From: Flavobacterium phragmitis
Lineage (GTDB): Bacteria > Bacteroidota > Bacteroidia > Flavobacteriales > Flavobacteriaceae
Assembly (NCBI RefSeq): GCF_900112575.1
Contig: NZ_FOMH01000004.1
Span: 157,066-221,065 of the forward strand
Reading direction: 5' to 3'
Length of the DNA: 64,000 nt
Shown here in pieces: positions 28,382 through 38,369 of this stretch. The stretch's first letter is position 1; every line of letters starts with the position of its first letter. Both the position numbers and the translations under genes were made by a program. Below the pieces are notes generated by a model that searched no databases, was not told where the DNA came from, and was given only the letters and a program-made list of their open reading frames with translations.

Positions 28382-28933
28382 CTAATTATTAATTGGACTA
28401 TTTCTTAAAGTATAAGTTACCAGATTTTTTATACCCTCATGAGTATTATTATATTTTTTATTCTCCAATTCAAAGTTCATTTTTTTTAATATTGATACAG
28501 AATTAATGTTGTCAGAAGAGGGAAAAGCAGTTATTATTTTTGCTTCTAATTTTTCAAACGCATATTCTATTATTTTTTTGATTACTTCCGTCATTGTACC
28601 TTTACCTTGAAATTCACTCAACATTTCATATCCTATTTCTACAATTTCATTTTCAAGATCAAAATTCCATAAACAAATTGAACCAATTAGATTGTTATTT
28701 CCTTTTTCAGTTATAACCCAATAAATGCATTCATTTCTCGCAATTAAATTTTGCATTTTAATGATATATTCTTCTGCTTTTTTTAAGTTTGATGAATTCT
28801 CTCTTCCAACAAAAGCATTTACAATTGCATCAGAATGTAATTTATGAATTAAAACAACATCAGTTTTTTCAATATTTCTTAATATTAATCTTTCGGTAAT
28901 TAGTTTAGGGAAATCTTTAAAATTCAATTCCAT
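28382..28933 (-). CDS. GNAT-family N-acetyltransferase (RimJ/RimL type)
   Basis: 183 residues. Begins with the ERLILRNIEKTD pattern of ribosomal-protein-type acetyltransferases; the acetyl-CoA loop is in EMLSEFQGKGTMTEVIKKIIEYAF (Q-x-x-G-x-G/A-like), and FPSSDNINSVSILKKMNFE is the usual C-terminal motif. Acetylates an unknown amine. It lies just downstream of tRNA-Arg on the opposite strand, in a stretch with no conserved neighbours. Confidence 0.88.
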   Translation of the reverse strand: MELNFKDFPKLITERLILRNIEKTDVVLIHKLHSDAIVNAFVGRENSSNLKKAEEYIIKMQNLIARNECIYWVITEKGNNNLIGSICLWNFDLENEIVEIGYEMLSEFQGKGTMTEVIKKIIEYAFEKLEAKIITAFPSSDNINSVSILKKMNFELENKKYNNTHEGIKNLVTYTLRNSPINN

Positions 28934-29276
28934 TCTGTACTTTTTTTGATTAATTTTTTATTTGGAATTTTGGCTTTTGCTTACCGCTAACTAATGAATA
29001 CTACTGCGGGAACTTAAGTCTTTTTTAGTTAAAAAGTCATTACTAATATCTTCAATTGCTTTTAATTCTTCATTTTCGTATGAATAACTATTTCTTACAA
29101 CCCTCTAAACTAATAATTAATAAAAAACTAATAGAAATCGGTTCATTTTTATTGGATTTTGTACTAAGCTAATATAATTAAAAAATTAAAGCCTAAGAAT
29201 CTGGATTCTAAGGCTTTTTTTGTAGTTCGAAATTAATCTAAAAAGCGATATATTTGGCTTTATAAGGACTATAAAA
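28934..29276. other. Intergenic stretch without a gene
   Basis: 343 nt, very AT-rich. No open frame of note. It contains one orphan terminator (29188-29222). Nothing else was recognised. Confidence 0.6.
29188..29222 (+). terminator. Orphan terminator
   Basis: Stem AAAGCCTAAGAATC / GATTCTAAGGCTTT (one mismatch) plus T-run, oriented to the right. No rightward gene lies directly before it, so it may be the remnant of a lost gene. Confidence 0.65.
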
Positions 29277-29918
29277 ATGGGATTAGATTACGATTACAGA
29301 ATATACATTAAAAAGGAAAACCTTAAGAGAGCTCTAAAAATCATTTACGAACGTTCAGATAAAGAAAGGGTATCATTTGAAATAATTAATGATCAGTTAT
29401 ATAAAGTTAATAAATATGCTGATGGGGAAATATCAAAAACTTTACTTGAAAACTTTGGAATAAATCAAAATGTAGATACATGCATTTTAGTCGAAGAAGA
29501 TAATGCGATAATTGAGTATTATTTGTATGATTTGACACAAAACTATCAACCAAATTCTCTTGATGAATCTGACTTTATAGATTTTTATAAAAGCGGGGAT
29601 AATAAATGGTGGATAGGTAATGTTGAAATTTATATTAACGACTATTCTTCAAAAATGGAGAATTGTATAGAACTTCAATTTTGGGCTGTTACCAGCTCTA
29701 TGAGCCAGCTTTTTGCTAAATCAATATCAGTTGACAAATATTTCAAAGAATTATGTAGCGCTACAGAGGCAGATTATGGATGTATCTATATGGAAAATAG
29801 CGGATACAGACTTATATGGGCAAAAGGAAAAGAATATAGTTTGACAGTGCCTATTCTTTGGAATAATTTTGAAGAACATGGTTTTGTAAAAGTAATTAGT
29901 GATATTCTAAAAATATAA
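29277..29918 (+). CDS. Conserved-type cytosolic protein of unknown function
   Basis: 213 residues, no signal or membrane segment. It begins MGLDYDYRIYIKKENLKRAL, which suggests a helix packed on a small beta sheet, and contains Trp-rich strands (DNKWWIGNVEIYI, IELQFWAV). The C-terminus is GFVKVISDILKI. No catalytic pattern recognised. It is single, followed by a bidirectional terminator. It could be an immunity-like or SMI1/KNR4-like small protein, but nothing proves that. Confidence 0.55.
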   Translation: MGLDYDYRIYIKKENLKRALKIIYERSDKERVSFEIINDQLYKVNKYADGEISKTLLENFGINQNVDTCILVEEDNAIIEYYLYDLTQNYQPNSLDESDFIDFYKSGDNKWWIGNVEIYINDYSSKMENCIELQFWAVTSSMSQLFAKSISVDKYFKELCSATEADYGCIYMENSGYRLIWAKGKEYSLTVPILWNNFEEHGFVKVISDILKI

Positions 29919-29959
29919 AATGTTTGGAAAATAGTACAGTCAAAAGTACCATAAAAAAA

Positions 29960-29985
29960 ATCCCGAGAATCTAAATTCTCGGGAT
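29960..29985. terminator. Bidirectional terminator
   Basis: Perfect 11-bp stem ATCCCGAGAAT / ATTCTCGGGAT with a 4-nt loop, between convergent genes, with an A-run on the left and T-rich sequence on the right. Confidence 0.85.
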
Positions 29986-29993
29986 TTTATATT

Positions 29994-31202
29994 TTATCGA
30001 ATAATCTTCAAATAAGATGTATAAACATTATCACCAAGAGTAGTTCGCATATAATATACGTTTTCATCTTTTTCGGTTAAATCAAACTGAATTAAACCAG
30101 CATCGCAATAATAATATAGTAAGTTATCATCAGCAGGGAATTCAATGTTCGAAACTGGCAGTGTTGTCAATTTGGTTTCGAATACGGTCTCTCCATTGAA
30201 GTCTAATTGGAAAAGTTTTTTCTTTTTGGTATAGCCCCAGATATTATTCACTTCTTCGGTAATGTATTCGATGTTATCATCTTTAAAATCTACTTTCCAT
30301 AGTTGTGTTCCTGCTTTTGAATCAATGGCGTAAACCGAACTAACTTGTGAACCCTGCGCGCCAATAAAGATTTTTTTGTCTTTATATAAGATGCGTTCCT
30401 TCACATTATTTTGATTTTCATCAAACTTAAACTGCCATAAAATATCGAGTTTTTCAGGACTTAAGGCATAAAGAGTATTCTTTTCACTTGCGATAAATAT
30501 ATTTTCGCCATCCGTTATTGGTTTTCCGGTTATATTTTCTTCAAAAGTTTTTTGACTGAGAACTTTTCCTGTTTTCGCATCGAAACTATAAAGATTGGTG
30601 GCACTTGGAAGGAAAATTTTGTTGTTGAAGAAAAGAGGCTGAATGTCGTTTTGTGCTAAATCTAATTTGTAATTCCATGCCAAACTGCCATCTTTTATAT
30701 CAAGAGCATAAAGGTTACTGCCTTGATTTTGATTTTGAGCTGTTATAAATAATTTCCCATCGTTTATGATTGGTGTTTGATCTTTAAGAACAATCTGATC
30801 TGTAATATTACCCAATCTTGATTTCCAGAAAAGATCACCGCTTTGGTTGTCTATGGCAAAAATTTCACCATTAATAAACGGAACATATAGAACTCCATTC
30901 AATAGCGTTATTTTATTGGCGCACATTTCGGAAGGAGCATCTGTAGCTTTTACAGTCCAATTAATAGATTCAGATACTAAGTCAAATGAAAAAAGAGAAC
31001 CATCATAATCATAAATCAGAATTGAGGTATCGTCTAAAGGAATTTTTTTTATCGGACGAATGGCTTTATTGGTAACCATTTCAGCGGGAGATAAACTGGC
31101 ATTAATGGTATTAGTTTTACCCGTTTTTGGAGTAGCTGGTGCCTGCCCAAACATATTGATAACGGTAAATACAAATAAAAGAGTTATTAGATTTTTTTTC
31201 AT
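29994..31202 (-). CDS. PQQ-like beta-propeller protein, exported
   Basis: 402 residues with a signal peptide (about 1-19). Repeated blades carry the tryptophan-docking pattern (SINWTVKA, DLFWKSRLGN, SLAWNYKLD, DILWQFKFDE, TQLWKVDFKD) with intervening YALD/YSFD strands. Such propellers usually act as periplasmic binding or scaffolding modules (BamB-like) or bind PQQ; no cofactor residues can be assigned. No neighbour suggests a dehydrogenase. Confidence 0.82.
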   Translation of the reverse strand: MKKNLITLLFVFTVINMFGQAPATPKTGKTNTINASLSPAEMVTNKAIRPIKKIPLDDTSILIYDYDGSLFSFDLVSESINWTVKATDAPSEMCANKITLLNGVLYVPFINGEIFAIDNQSGDLFWKSRLGNITDQIVLKDQTPIINDGKLFITAQNQNQGSNLYALDIKDGSLAWNYKLDLAQNDIQPLFFNNKIFLPSATNLYSFDAKTGKVLSQKTFEENITGKPITDGENIFIASEKNTLYALSPEKLDILWQFKFDENQNNVKERILYKDKKIFIGAQGSQVSSVYAIDSKAGTQLWKVDFKDDNIEYITEEVNNIWGYTKKKKLFQLDFNGETVFETKLTTLPVSNIEFPADDNLLYYYCDAGLIQFDLTEKDENVYYMRTTLGDNVYTSYLKIIR

Positions 31203-31324
31203 TTTTAAGATTTGGGGTTGATGTTTTTTATTTTTAGGTAGAGAAAATTACTCTTTCAAAAAAACAAATATTGTAATATTTCTTTATAACTTTTTGATTC
31301 TTTAATTATTATATTTTATCAGGT

Positions 31325-31522
31325 TTATTTCTCAGATCGTTTTTTTCTAAAATCCTTTATTATAACATAAACCGAAAATAGAAAAGTAATAGCATAAACA
31401 GCAGCCAATGCAGGTTTTTCAAACTGCATTGTTTGAAAATCAAATTGTTTATACAAAGCTATTCCAACTATGATTGCTACAATTCGTAAAGCAAATATTG
31501 GTGCATTATTTTTATTCTCCAT
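31325..31522 (-). CDS. Small two-helix membrane protein
   Basis: 65 residues with two hydrophobic helices (about 9-24 and 37-55) and a strongly basic tail (DFRKKRSEK). Function unknown. It lies 27 nt after the reductase-like gene on the same strand, so the two may be co-transcribed. Confidence 0.6.
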   Translation of the reverse strand: MENKNNAPIFALRIVAIIVGIALYKQFDFQTMQFEKPALAAVYAITFLFSVYVIIKDFRKKRSEK

Positions 31523-31549
31523 TTTTTAAGTTTGATTTATAAAAGAGGT

Positions 31550-32152
31550 TTATTTAATAGTTTCTTCTGCATTTCCTGTTTTTACTTTGCCAGTTCGTTT
31601 GTAAGTGGCAAGAATTACTTCTGTGGTTGTAACAACACTTTCTGTTAAACTAAATGCTGACGGAAGGGCATCATTAGCAAAAAGCTTTTTTCCTTTTCCA
31701 AGGATTAATGGATGAATTTTCAATCTGAGTTCATCAACCAAATCATTTTTTAGTAAAAGATGAACAAGTTCACTACTGCCCCACACTTGAATATCTAAAC
31801 CATCCGAGTTTTTAAGTTTCTTTATGTCTGCCAGATTTTTGATAAAGATAGTGTTTTTCCAATCTGATTTTTTTCTGGTTTTAGAAAGGACATATTTACT
31901 GCCATCATTAATTCCGGGCCAGAATTCTTTGTTTTTTGGCCAGTAATTTTCCCAGATTTCAAATGTCTTTCTTCCCAAAAGATAAGCCGAAGGTTGAAGT
32001 TCATTTTCTACGGCTTTACGATACACTTCGTCGCCATAAGGAGCTGTCCATCCTCTGTATTTAAAACCGTCTGACTTGTCTTCTTTTGGTCCGCCCGGTG
32101 CCTGCATGACGCCGTCTAAAGAAATCATTGACAAAACAATTATTTTTCTCAT
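31550..32152 (-). CDS. Dihydrofolate-reductase-like (RibD C-terminal) protein
   Basis: 200 residues. Begins MRKIIVLSMISLDGVMQAPGG, then LGRKTFEIWENYWP, KYVLSKT, IQVWGSSELVHLLLKNDLVDEL and HPLILGKGKKLF, all landmarks of the RibD C-terminal/DHFR-like fold that binds NADPH. Stand-alone members of this family are common; the substrate is unknown. Confidence 0.9.
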   Translation of the reverse strand: MRKIIVLSMISLDGVMQAPGGPKEDKSDGFKYRGWTAPYGDEVYRKAVENELQPSAYLLGRKTFEIWENYWPKNKEFWPGINDGSKYVLSKTRKKSDWKNTIFIKNLADIKKLKNSDGLDIQVWGSSELVHLLLKNDLVDELRLKIHPLILGKGKKLFANDALPSAFSLTESVVTTTEVILATYKRTGKVKTGNAEETIK

Positions 32153-32313
32153 AATAGTAATGGTTTTGTGTATACAAATTTAGCAAACAAATCTAATTTT
32201 TATTAAAAGATTATTGAGGCGATCTATCTTTTTAACTAAAACTGTTCAATATTTTTATATTTTAGCAAAGCAGAGACCACTAAAGGTTTCTGTTTTTTTA
32301 TGCCATTATATCT

Positions 32314-33102
32314 ATGCTGTTTTTCCTTTTAATTGGTATCTTGTTTCTTTTCATACTTGTATTCAGGATTATTGAACCAATGTATTTAATGCTGTTTAAT
32401 AAACCATTATATATATTTTGGTATCCCGTTTTGAAGAAATTGAATCCAGAAGATAGGGCACTGCTGAAACGTGAATTTTCTTATTATTCTAATTTGTCAG
32501 TTAAAAAGAAAAGTTATTTCGAACACCGTGTAGAAAGTTTTATTGAGTATTATAATTTTGAAGGAAAAGGCATTGAAGTTACTCGGGAAATGAAACTGAT
32601 TATTGCCGGAACTTATGTTATGCTCACTTTTGGAATGCGAAATTATCTTTTGGAGTTATTCGAAAATATAGTTGTTTATCCCTCAGTATATTATTCTACT
32701 ATCAATCAGGAATATCATAAAGGAGAATATAATCCGAGGATGAAAACGATTGTTTTTTCGTGGGAAGATTTTTTAAGCGGACATGAAACCAAGGACAATA
32801 TCAATCTAGGTTTACATGAATTTACGCATGTGCTGCATTTTCATTCCAAAAAAAGTTCTTCTCCCGGAGCCATTATTTTCTATGACGAGTTTATAGAAAT
32901 TGAAAAATATTTCGATCAAGAAGAATTAACCAATAAACTTAAAGAAAAACAGTATTTCAGGGAGTATGCCTACACTAATAAATTTGAATTTTTGGCAGTA
33001 ATTCTAGAGCATTTCTTTGAAACCCCGGAAATCTTTAAAATGGAATTTCCGGAGTTGTATAAAAATGTAAAAACAATGATTAATTTTAGAGAAGACCTTT
33101 AA
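32314..33102 (+). CDS. MtfA-like zinc peptidase, membrane-anchored
   Basis: 262 residues. One N-terminal membrane helix (about 1-20). Zinc motif H168-E-F-T-H172, and the C-terminal segment NKFEFLAVILEHFFETPEIF...FPELY matches the MtfA family (Mlc titration factor A), where a downstream Glu completes the site. E. coli MtfA is soluble and interacts with Mlc; here the added membrane helix suggests action at the membrane. No Mlc homologue is nearby. Confidence 0.85.
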   Translation: MLFFLLIGILFLFILVFRIIEPMYLMLFNKPLYIFWYPVLKKLNPEDRALLKREFSYYSNLSVKKKSYFEHRVESFIEYYNFEGKGIEVTREMKLIIAGTYVMLTFGMRNYLLELFENIVVYPSVYYSTINQEYHKGEYNPRMKTIVFSWEDFLSGHETKDNINLGLHEFTHVLHFHSKKSSSPGAIIFYDEFIEIEKYFDQEELTNKLKEKQYFREYAYTNKFEFLAVILEHFFETPEIFKMEFPELYKNVKTMINFREDL

Positions 33103-33138
33103 AATAAGATATTCATTTTCAAAAGAAATTCCGGAAAT

Positions 33139-33990
33139 CTATTTCGTATGCTGTAAAAAATTATCGATGTAATTTACTACCAGTGGAATATTTTGATGCT
33201 GGGGAGCGTGCCCAGTTTGTGGCAATAGAATTAACTGTGATGTTGGAAGCTGTTTGGTCAGCGGATACCAATTTTCTACAGCAAAGCTTGTATCGTGATC
33301 TCCGGAAATTATTAATATTGGTGTTTGGGTTGTTTTGAGTTTATCTCTGTAATTCTCTTTATCTTCAGCAGCATTTTCGCCTCCAGCAAAATACAGTTGG
33401 AAAACTTCCATAGTCGAAGGGATTTTAGAAACATCGATTCGTTGCGCAATTCGGTCATGAGAAGCTTTTGCTGCTTTTACGCTTTCTTCAGATTCTGGTT
33501 CAAAGAAAAGAATCACTTCGTCGTTAAAATCATTTATTGGTTTTAATGCATGATCCAGAAAAGACTGTTCCAGCGGGACTACTCTTGGACCAATTGGACC
33601 TGTTCCTAATAAAATAGTATGAGTAACCAGTTCCGGATATTGATGCATTGCAGCCTGCGTAACCAAGCCGCCATAAGACCAGCCCATAAAAATCGCTTTT
33701 TTGATTTTAAGATAATCAGCGAGATCTTTTACATCTTTTGCGACTACTTTTACATCAGTCGGAAGTGTTCCTGTTGAATATCCAATTCCTGAATAATCAA
33801 AAGTAATCACTTGATGTTTTACCGCAAGGAGATCTAAAAACAGCGGATCCCAAGTATCGAGTGTTCCTCTAAAGCGGTTAATTAATATAATTGGATTTCC
33901 TTCGCCAATAGATCGATACGCAATTGTTCGGTCTGAAAAAGTGGCATATTGCGTTTCTGAATTGGTGGCGTTTATTTTTGATGTACTCAT
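33139..33990 (-). CDS. Alpha/beta hydrolase
   Basis: 283 residues. Nucleophile elbow GWSYGG (Ser105), Asp region ISGDHDTSF and His in TGHAPQHQ. No signal peptide. The oxyanion region reads INRFRGTLDTWDP instead of the usual HG motif, which is a mild departure. Substrate unknown. Single gene. Confidence 0.88.
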   Translation of the reverse strand: MSTSKINATNSETQYATFSDRTIAYRSIGEGNPIILINRFRGTLDTWDPLFLDLLAVKHQVITFDYSGIGYSTGTLPTDVKVVAKDVKDLADYLKIKKAIFMGWSYGGLVTQAAMHQYPELVTHTILLGTGPIGPRVVPLEQSFLDHALKPINDFNDEVILFFEPESEESVKAAKASHDRIAQRIDVSKIPSTMEVFQLYFAGGENAAEDKENYRDKLKTTQTPILIISGDHDTSFAVENWYPLTKQLPTSQLILLPQTGHAPQHQNIPLVVNYIDNFLQHTK

Positions 33991-34139
33991 TGTTTTAAAA
34001 TTTTGATTAATAAAAGAATAAGAAACAATTTTAATGCCTTCCGAAAAAAAATAATGGATATCAGGGTTTGACAGAATTTGATGCCCGTTTTTCTAGTTTT
34101 ATTTCGCTAAAAAAATTGCTTTTCACGAAATACAGCAAC

Positions 34140-34820
34140 TCACAATTCGATTGTATCGCCAATTTTAGGCAGGAAAAGATTCAAATCGGCCTTTTTAAAT
34201 TCGTCTAAAGCTTTTTGATGATCCATTTTAATGAAACCAAAAGTGTCATAATGAACGCCTAAAATTTTATTAACTTCCACCAGTTTTGAAGCTTCAATGG
34301 CTTCTTCAATTCCCATCGTCAAACCATCACCGATTGGGAAAACGGCAAAGTCAAGTTTGGTAAATTTCAGTATAAACTGCATATCAAAAGTCAAAGCAGT
34401 GTCGCCACTATAATAGAAATTTCCGTCTGGAGTTGTCAACACAAAACCACAGGCAATACCGCCGTAACTGCCATCCATAAAACTGCTTGGATGCTGGGCA
34501 ATGACACATTTTACGGTTCCAAAATCAAAACTGAACTTTCCGCCTGGATTTATAGGATGCGCATTTTCGATTCCTTTTTTCAAGAGCCAGTTATAGATTT
34601 CGAAGTTTCCAAGGACTTTTGCTCCGGTATTTTTAGCAATTCTTTCCACATCTAAAATATGGTCGTAATGGGCGTGCGAAATAAAAATGTAATCGGCTTT
34701 TATTTCATCGACATTAATATCTTTTGCTAATTCGTTTTGTGTGATGAAAGGGTCGAAGAGAAGGTGTTTTCCATTAGCAAAAACAGAAAAACAAGAATGA
34801 CCGTAATAAGTTATTTTCAT
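34140..34820 (-). CDS. Metal-dependent hydrolase, MBL fold (UPF0173/UlaG-like)
   Basis: 226 residues. Metallo-beta-lactamase motif H49-A-H51-Y-D53-H54, followed by QHPSSFMDGSYGG, YYSGDTAL and LGVHYDTF, typical of the UPF0173 hydrolases related to UlaG lactonase. Cytosolic; substrate unknown. Confidence 0.92.
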   Translation of the reverse strand: MKITYYGHSCFSVFANGKHLLFDPFITQNELAKDINVDEIKADYIFISHAHYDHILDVERIAKNTGAKVLGNFEIYNWLLKKGIENAHPINPGGKFSFDFGTVKCVIAQHPSSFMDGSYGGIACGFVLTTPDGNFYYSGDTALTFDMQFILKFTKLDFAVFPIGDGLTMGIEEAIEASKLVEVNKILGVHYDTFGFIKMDHQKALDEFKKADLNLFLPKIGDTIEL

Positions 34821-34881
34821 AAAAATATATTTTTAAGATTAATAAGTTGTTGATTTTTAATTCAATAAAGATACCAATAAA

Positions 34882-34909
34882 AAATGCGCAGTAGTTTTAC
34901 TGCGCATTT
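34882..34909 (-). terminator. Terminator of the TlpA-like gene
   Basis: Perfect 12-bp stem AAATGCGCAGTA / TACTGCGCATTT with a 4-nt loop; T-run on the minus strand. It lies directly after the stop at 34934. Confidence 0.85.
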
Positions 34910-34933
34910 CAACTTTAAAATCTTTACAAACAA

Positions 34934-36769
34934 TTATTTTAATTGTTCGTCAATAAGTTCTGCTAAACTAGTGTTCGAATGATCTGAGAACAGAATATCT
35001 CCATTTTTCCCAATAAGAACCCGCGTTGGAATTCCTTCTACTTTGTAAGTAGTAGCGACTTCGTTTTTCGAATCAAATACCACATTAAAAGTATATTTCT
35101 TTTCGGTAATATAATTGGTTACATTTTTAAAAACCTCGTCTTCTTTTTTGTTTTCGAATGTATTTATAAATAAGAAGGTAACCTCTTTTTCTTTGTATTT
35201 CGTAACCAATTCCTGCATTTTAGGGAAAGAAGCTTTACAGGGACCGCACCAAGTTGCCCAAAAGTCCAGAACCACCACTTTTCCTTTGTAATCAGAAAGT
35301 TTGACTTCTTTGCCATCCATGTTTTTCAGTACAAAATCGGTAGGGGTTTTACTGCCGAATTGGTCGATGATTTTTTTAGCTTTTTCTTCTTGAGCTAATT
35401 TATCGAACTTATCTTTTAACTTTTCAAACTGATCAAGAGGAAGATTTTGTACGATATAAATTTGTTTCAAAGTAGAAATAAATACAGGAGGACAGCTCTT
35501 ATTAGAGTTAATTTCATTTTCAATATAATTTCTAACTTCTTCTTTGCTTTTAACTTTTTGCATCATCGCCAGATAACGCTCTTTTCCGCCGGTATCTAAT
35601 CCACCGGCATTTTTTACATTGTTTTGGTATTCAAAAGCTTCATTGAATTTACCTTGTTTGTATAACAGCAGCGCATAAGTATCGGCATACATATTATACA
35701 ATCCTTGATAATCAGGATAAAAGCCTTTGTTTTTCTTTTCTTCTAGAAGATCTAACGACCTTTTTGAAAGATTTGTAGCAAAGTCAATTTGTTGTACTGG
35801 CATTGTGAGATCACCACCAGACAAACCCCAAGCAAAGTTATTGTAGCTGTAGTCAGCATTATAAACGTAAGGTTCTATACTCTTTATCTTTTCCATATTT
35901 TTTTCCTCAAGATAGGTATAAAGCAAACTGCTGTAAAATGAAGATAAAGTCTCTTTTGAGCTGTCTTTGTATTTTGTTTTACAGGTATCGATTGATTTTA
36001 AGACATACTCTTCTGTTTTGTCCTTATGATTGTAAAAACGTCCAATAAATTTAGTTTTGGCTAGTGAACCAGAAGGATATTTAGCTAAAATCTCTTTTTC
36101 TAATTTTTCTTTCTCATCAGACATATTATTTAATTCATATACCTGTGTGGCAAGAACAAGATCGCTCTCAGTATTTTTTTGGAGACATACGTTGGCAAAA
36201 GCTACACCAATATCTTTATTTTGTCCTGGAGTGGCCATATTTTTTAGATAGAGATAAGACATATAGGTTTTATCCTTTTTTAAATCAGGATATTTCGCAT
36301 ACAGACTATCATAAGTAGCTATTTTTGACTCAGGTTTTTGATTTTTATTTAATTGAAAACGATAGTTGGCATAATTTTGAGCAATAATTCCGCCTAAAAG
36401 AGATTTGCTTAACTCTGTTTCGTTTTGAGTTCTTAGATAAACAATATATCCCTTTTTTTCATTGCTGTCAACGATTTTTTGAGCCTCGGTTATAATGACA
36501 AAAATAGTTCGGGCTGAGTCGGCAACTTTTGTAGTAAACTCATATTTTTTTCCCTTTTGAACTAAATTTTTATACTGAATTTCATCACTGAAAGAATCCA
36601 GAATTGTTGCTACAGCACCCTTTGGAACAGTTAATTCTTTTGACGGTTCATACACATAAGTATTTTCGGCACCGATTTTAAATTTTGCGTTTTTTAGATA
36701 GATTTTTCCGTTTTGAGAAAATAGATTGCTAACAACGGTAAAGAATAACAAAATGTAGATTTTTTTCAT
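34934..36769 (-). CDS. Exported TlpA-family thiol-disulfide oxidoreductase with long N-terminal region
   Basis: 611 residues. Signal peptide (about 1-18), a long helical central region (about 120-450) with TPR-like features, and a C-terminal thioredoxin domain with W-C-G-P-C at 507-511 (Cys508, Cys511) and the cis-Pro loop EGIPTRVLIG. Bacteroidota use such proteins in periplasmic thiol redox, often paired with nutrient uptake. The large non-thioredoxin part suggests a dedicated partner or substrate. Single gene. Confidence 0.88.
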   Translation of the reverse strand: MKKIYILLFFTVVSNLFSQNGKIYLKNAKFKIGAENTYVYEPSKELTVPKGAVATILDSFSDEIQYKNLVQKGKKYEFTTKVADSARTIFVIITEAQKIVDSNEKKGYIVYLRTQNETELSKSLLGGIIAQNYANYRFQLNKNQKPESKIATYDSLYAKYPDLKKDKTYMSYLYLKNMATPGQNKDIGVAFANVCLQKNTESDLVLATQVYELNNMSDEKEKLEKEILAKYPSGSLAKTKFIGRFYNHKDKTEEYVLKSIDTCKTKYKDSSKETLSSFYSSLLYTYLEEKNMEKIKSIEPYVYNADYSYNNFAWGLSGGDLTMPVQQIDFATNLSKRSLDLLEEKKNKGFYPDYQGLYNMYADTYALLLYKQGKFNEAFEYQNNVKNAGGLDTGGKERYLAMMQKVKSKEEVRNYIENEINSNKSCPPVFISTLKQIYIVQNLPLDQFEKLKDKFDKLAQEEKAKKIIDQFGSKTPTDFVLKNMDGKEVKLSDYKGKVVVLDFWATWCGPCKASFPKMQELVTKYKEKEVTFLFINTFENKKEDEVFKNVTNYITEKKYTFNVVFDSKNEVATTYKVEGIPTRVLIGKNGDILFSDHSNTSLAELIDEQLK

Positions 36770-36933
36770 CTTTTTGTGGTTTTTTATTTGTCTGTTTCTT
36801 AATTGTTTAACGAATTGTGAAATTAAATATTATACCATCAGTTGTTTTTTTATTAAGAAAATATTAGGAAAAAGGCAGTATAGTTTTGCGTCTTTATGTA
36901 TTTAAAGTATATTTTTACTGTAAAAACAGATTG

Positions 36934-37800
36934 TTATTTTTTTATTCCAGCTGCAGTTCTGTAGAACTCATAGCCGCTTTCAGAGCGCTTAGGAAGAAAT
37001 CTTTCACGATATTCATTAGCTCCTAAATCTTCCAAAAGTTCAATATGAAATTGATGTAAATATCCCGGAAGTTCTTCAGGGAAGAAACCGAAAGTCCAAT
37101 GTTCTTCTATGTTTTCGAGATCTTTCAGTAATTTTTTTCCGCCTAAAAAAGAATCTGGATTTTGAAGAATTTCTTTGTGTACGTAAGTAAAAATAACATG
37201 ACTGCCACTGGCGAATTTAGAAATAAAAGAAAAGGTGCTTTTTACTGCTTCTTCTGTTAAATAATTGGTTACGCCTTCCCAAATTACCGCTGTAGGTTTT
37301 GTAAAGTCGAGATTGTTTTCTAAAGCTAATTGATCCAATCCCTGTTTGTTAAAATCAATTTGAAGAAAAGTTACGTTTTGAGGTATTTTACCAATTCGCT
37401 TTTTATAGATTGCTGCTTTAAAATTGGAAGTATTTGGATGGTCAATTTCTATTACAGGGATAGTTTGCAGAAAATCAAGACGTACAGCTCTAGTGTCAAA
37501 TCCTGCGCCTAAAATTAGTACTTGTTTTACTCCTTTTGAAATGGCATTTTCCAATAAACTATCGATATATTTTGTTCTCGCAATTCCAGAAGATAAAGCA
37601 CCGGGAATTTTTTTGTTTATTGTATTATTAATATATTTTGCAACAATTGGATAGTGGTACAATCGCGTTGCAAGTCTCAGTTTTGAATCTACAAAATGAA
37701 TCGCATAAGGATCTGAAAATAAGCTGTCTTTACGCTGTGTTTCCAATGCTCGAAAGAACGCCATATATTGTGCCGTTCTGCTTGTTTTTTCTGCTTTCAT
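36934..37800 (-). CDS. Class I SAM-dependent methyltransferase (leucine carboxyl methyltransferase type)
   Basis: 288 residues. Begins KTSRTAQYMAFFRALE, the conserved lead of this family; the SAM loop LGAGFDTRAVRL is at 97-109; IEIDHPNT and VIWEGVTNYL follow. Typical of the bacterial LCMT-like/PF04072 group, whose substrates are mostly unknown. It lies 8 nt after the Mpo1-like gene on the same strand, so they are likely co-expressed. Confidence 0.88.
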   Translation of the reverse strand: MKAEKTSRTAQYMAFFRALETQRKDSLFSDPYAIHFVDSKLRLATRLYHYPIVAKYINNTINKKIPGALSSGIARTKYIDSLLENAISKGVKQVLILGAGFDTRAVRLDFLQTIPVIEIDHPNTSNFKAAIYKKRIGKIPQNVTFLQIDFNKQGLDQLALENNLDFTKPTAVIWEGVTNYLTEEAVKSTFSFISKFASGSHVIFTYVHKEILQNPDSFLGGKKLLKDLENIEEHWTFGFFPEELPGYLHQFHIELLEDLGANEYRERFLPKRSESGYEFYRTAAGIKK

Positions 37801-37807
37801 CGGAACC

Positions 37808-38272
37808 TTATTTTTTAGAAAATAAATTCTCTACAACCCAAGCCGGACCAATTAACAGAAATTGGAGATCTTTTAAGAAAGAAGGTTTTTTGCCTTCAAT
37901 ATTATGTCCATAAAATTGCCCAATCCAAGCAATAACAAAAATGCCAATTGAAAATGCCCATAACGGTACAACTTGTCCAATATAATAATTTACAATCAAA
38001 CAGATTCCAGAGAACAAAGTAATTTTAGCCGCCATTACAACAGATAATCTGATGTAGAAAACCAACACAAAAAGTAAAACAACAAAAGCCCAGTTTTCGA
38101 TAATGGGTAGATTTAGGTTTAAAGTATTGGCAATAATCCCGTTCGGAATGCTCATTATGAGCCCTACAATAGAAAAGAAAATAGCTGGAACACAAATATA
38201 GTGTATGGCTTTATTGGTCGGGTTTTGGTGGCTTACAGCATATTCTGTAAACCATTGGTCTAGAGTTTTCAT
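37808..38272 (-). CDS. Mpo1-like (DUF962) membrane protein
   Basis: 154 residues with about four membrane helices. N-terminal motif WFTEYAVSHQNPTNKAIHYICVP and C-terminal WIGQFYGHNIEGKKPS give the His-x-n-His pattern of the DUF962 family. In yeast, Mpo1 is an Fe-dependent dioxygenase in 2-hydroxy fatty acid breakdown. The C-terminal SFLKDLQFLLIGPAWV matches. Probable fatty-acid dioxygenase in sphingolipid-related metabolism, which Flavobacteria possess; this is inference. Confidence 0.85.
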   Translation of the reverse strand: MKTLDQWFTEYAVSHQNPTNKAIHYICVPAIFFSIVGLIMSIPNGIIANTLNLNLPIIENWAFVVLLFVLVFYIRLSVVMAAKITLFSGICLIVNYYIGQVVPLWAFSIGIFVIAWIGQFYGHNIEGKKPSFLKDLQFLLIGPAWVVENLFSKK

Positions 38273-38369
38273 TTTGGTGGTTTTATAGTTAGTTGCTGTA
38301 AATCTAATGAAATTTCTTATACATTAGCAACTAACAGCAAACTAAAACTAGTAACCATAAACTATAAAT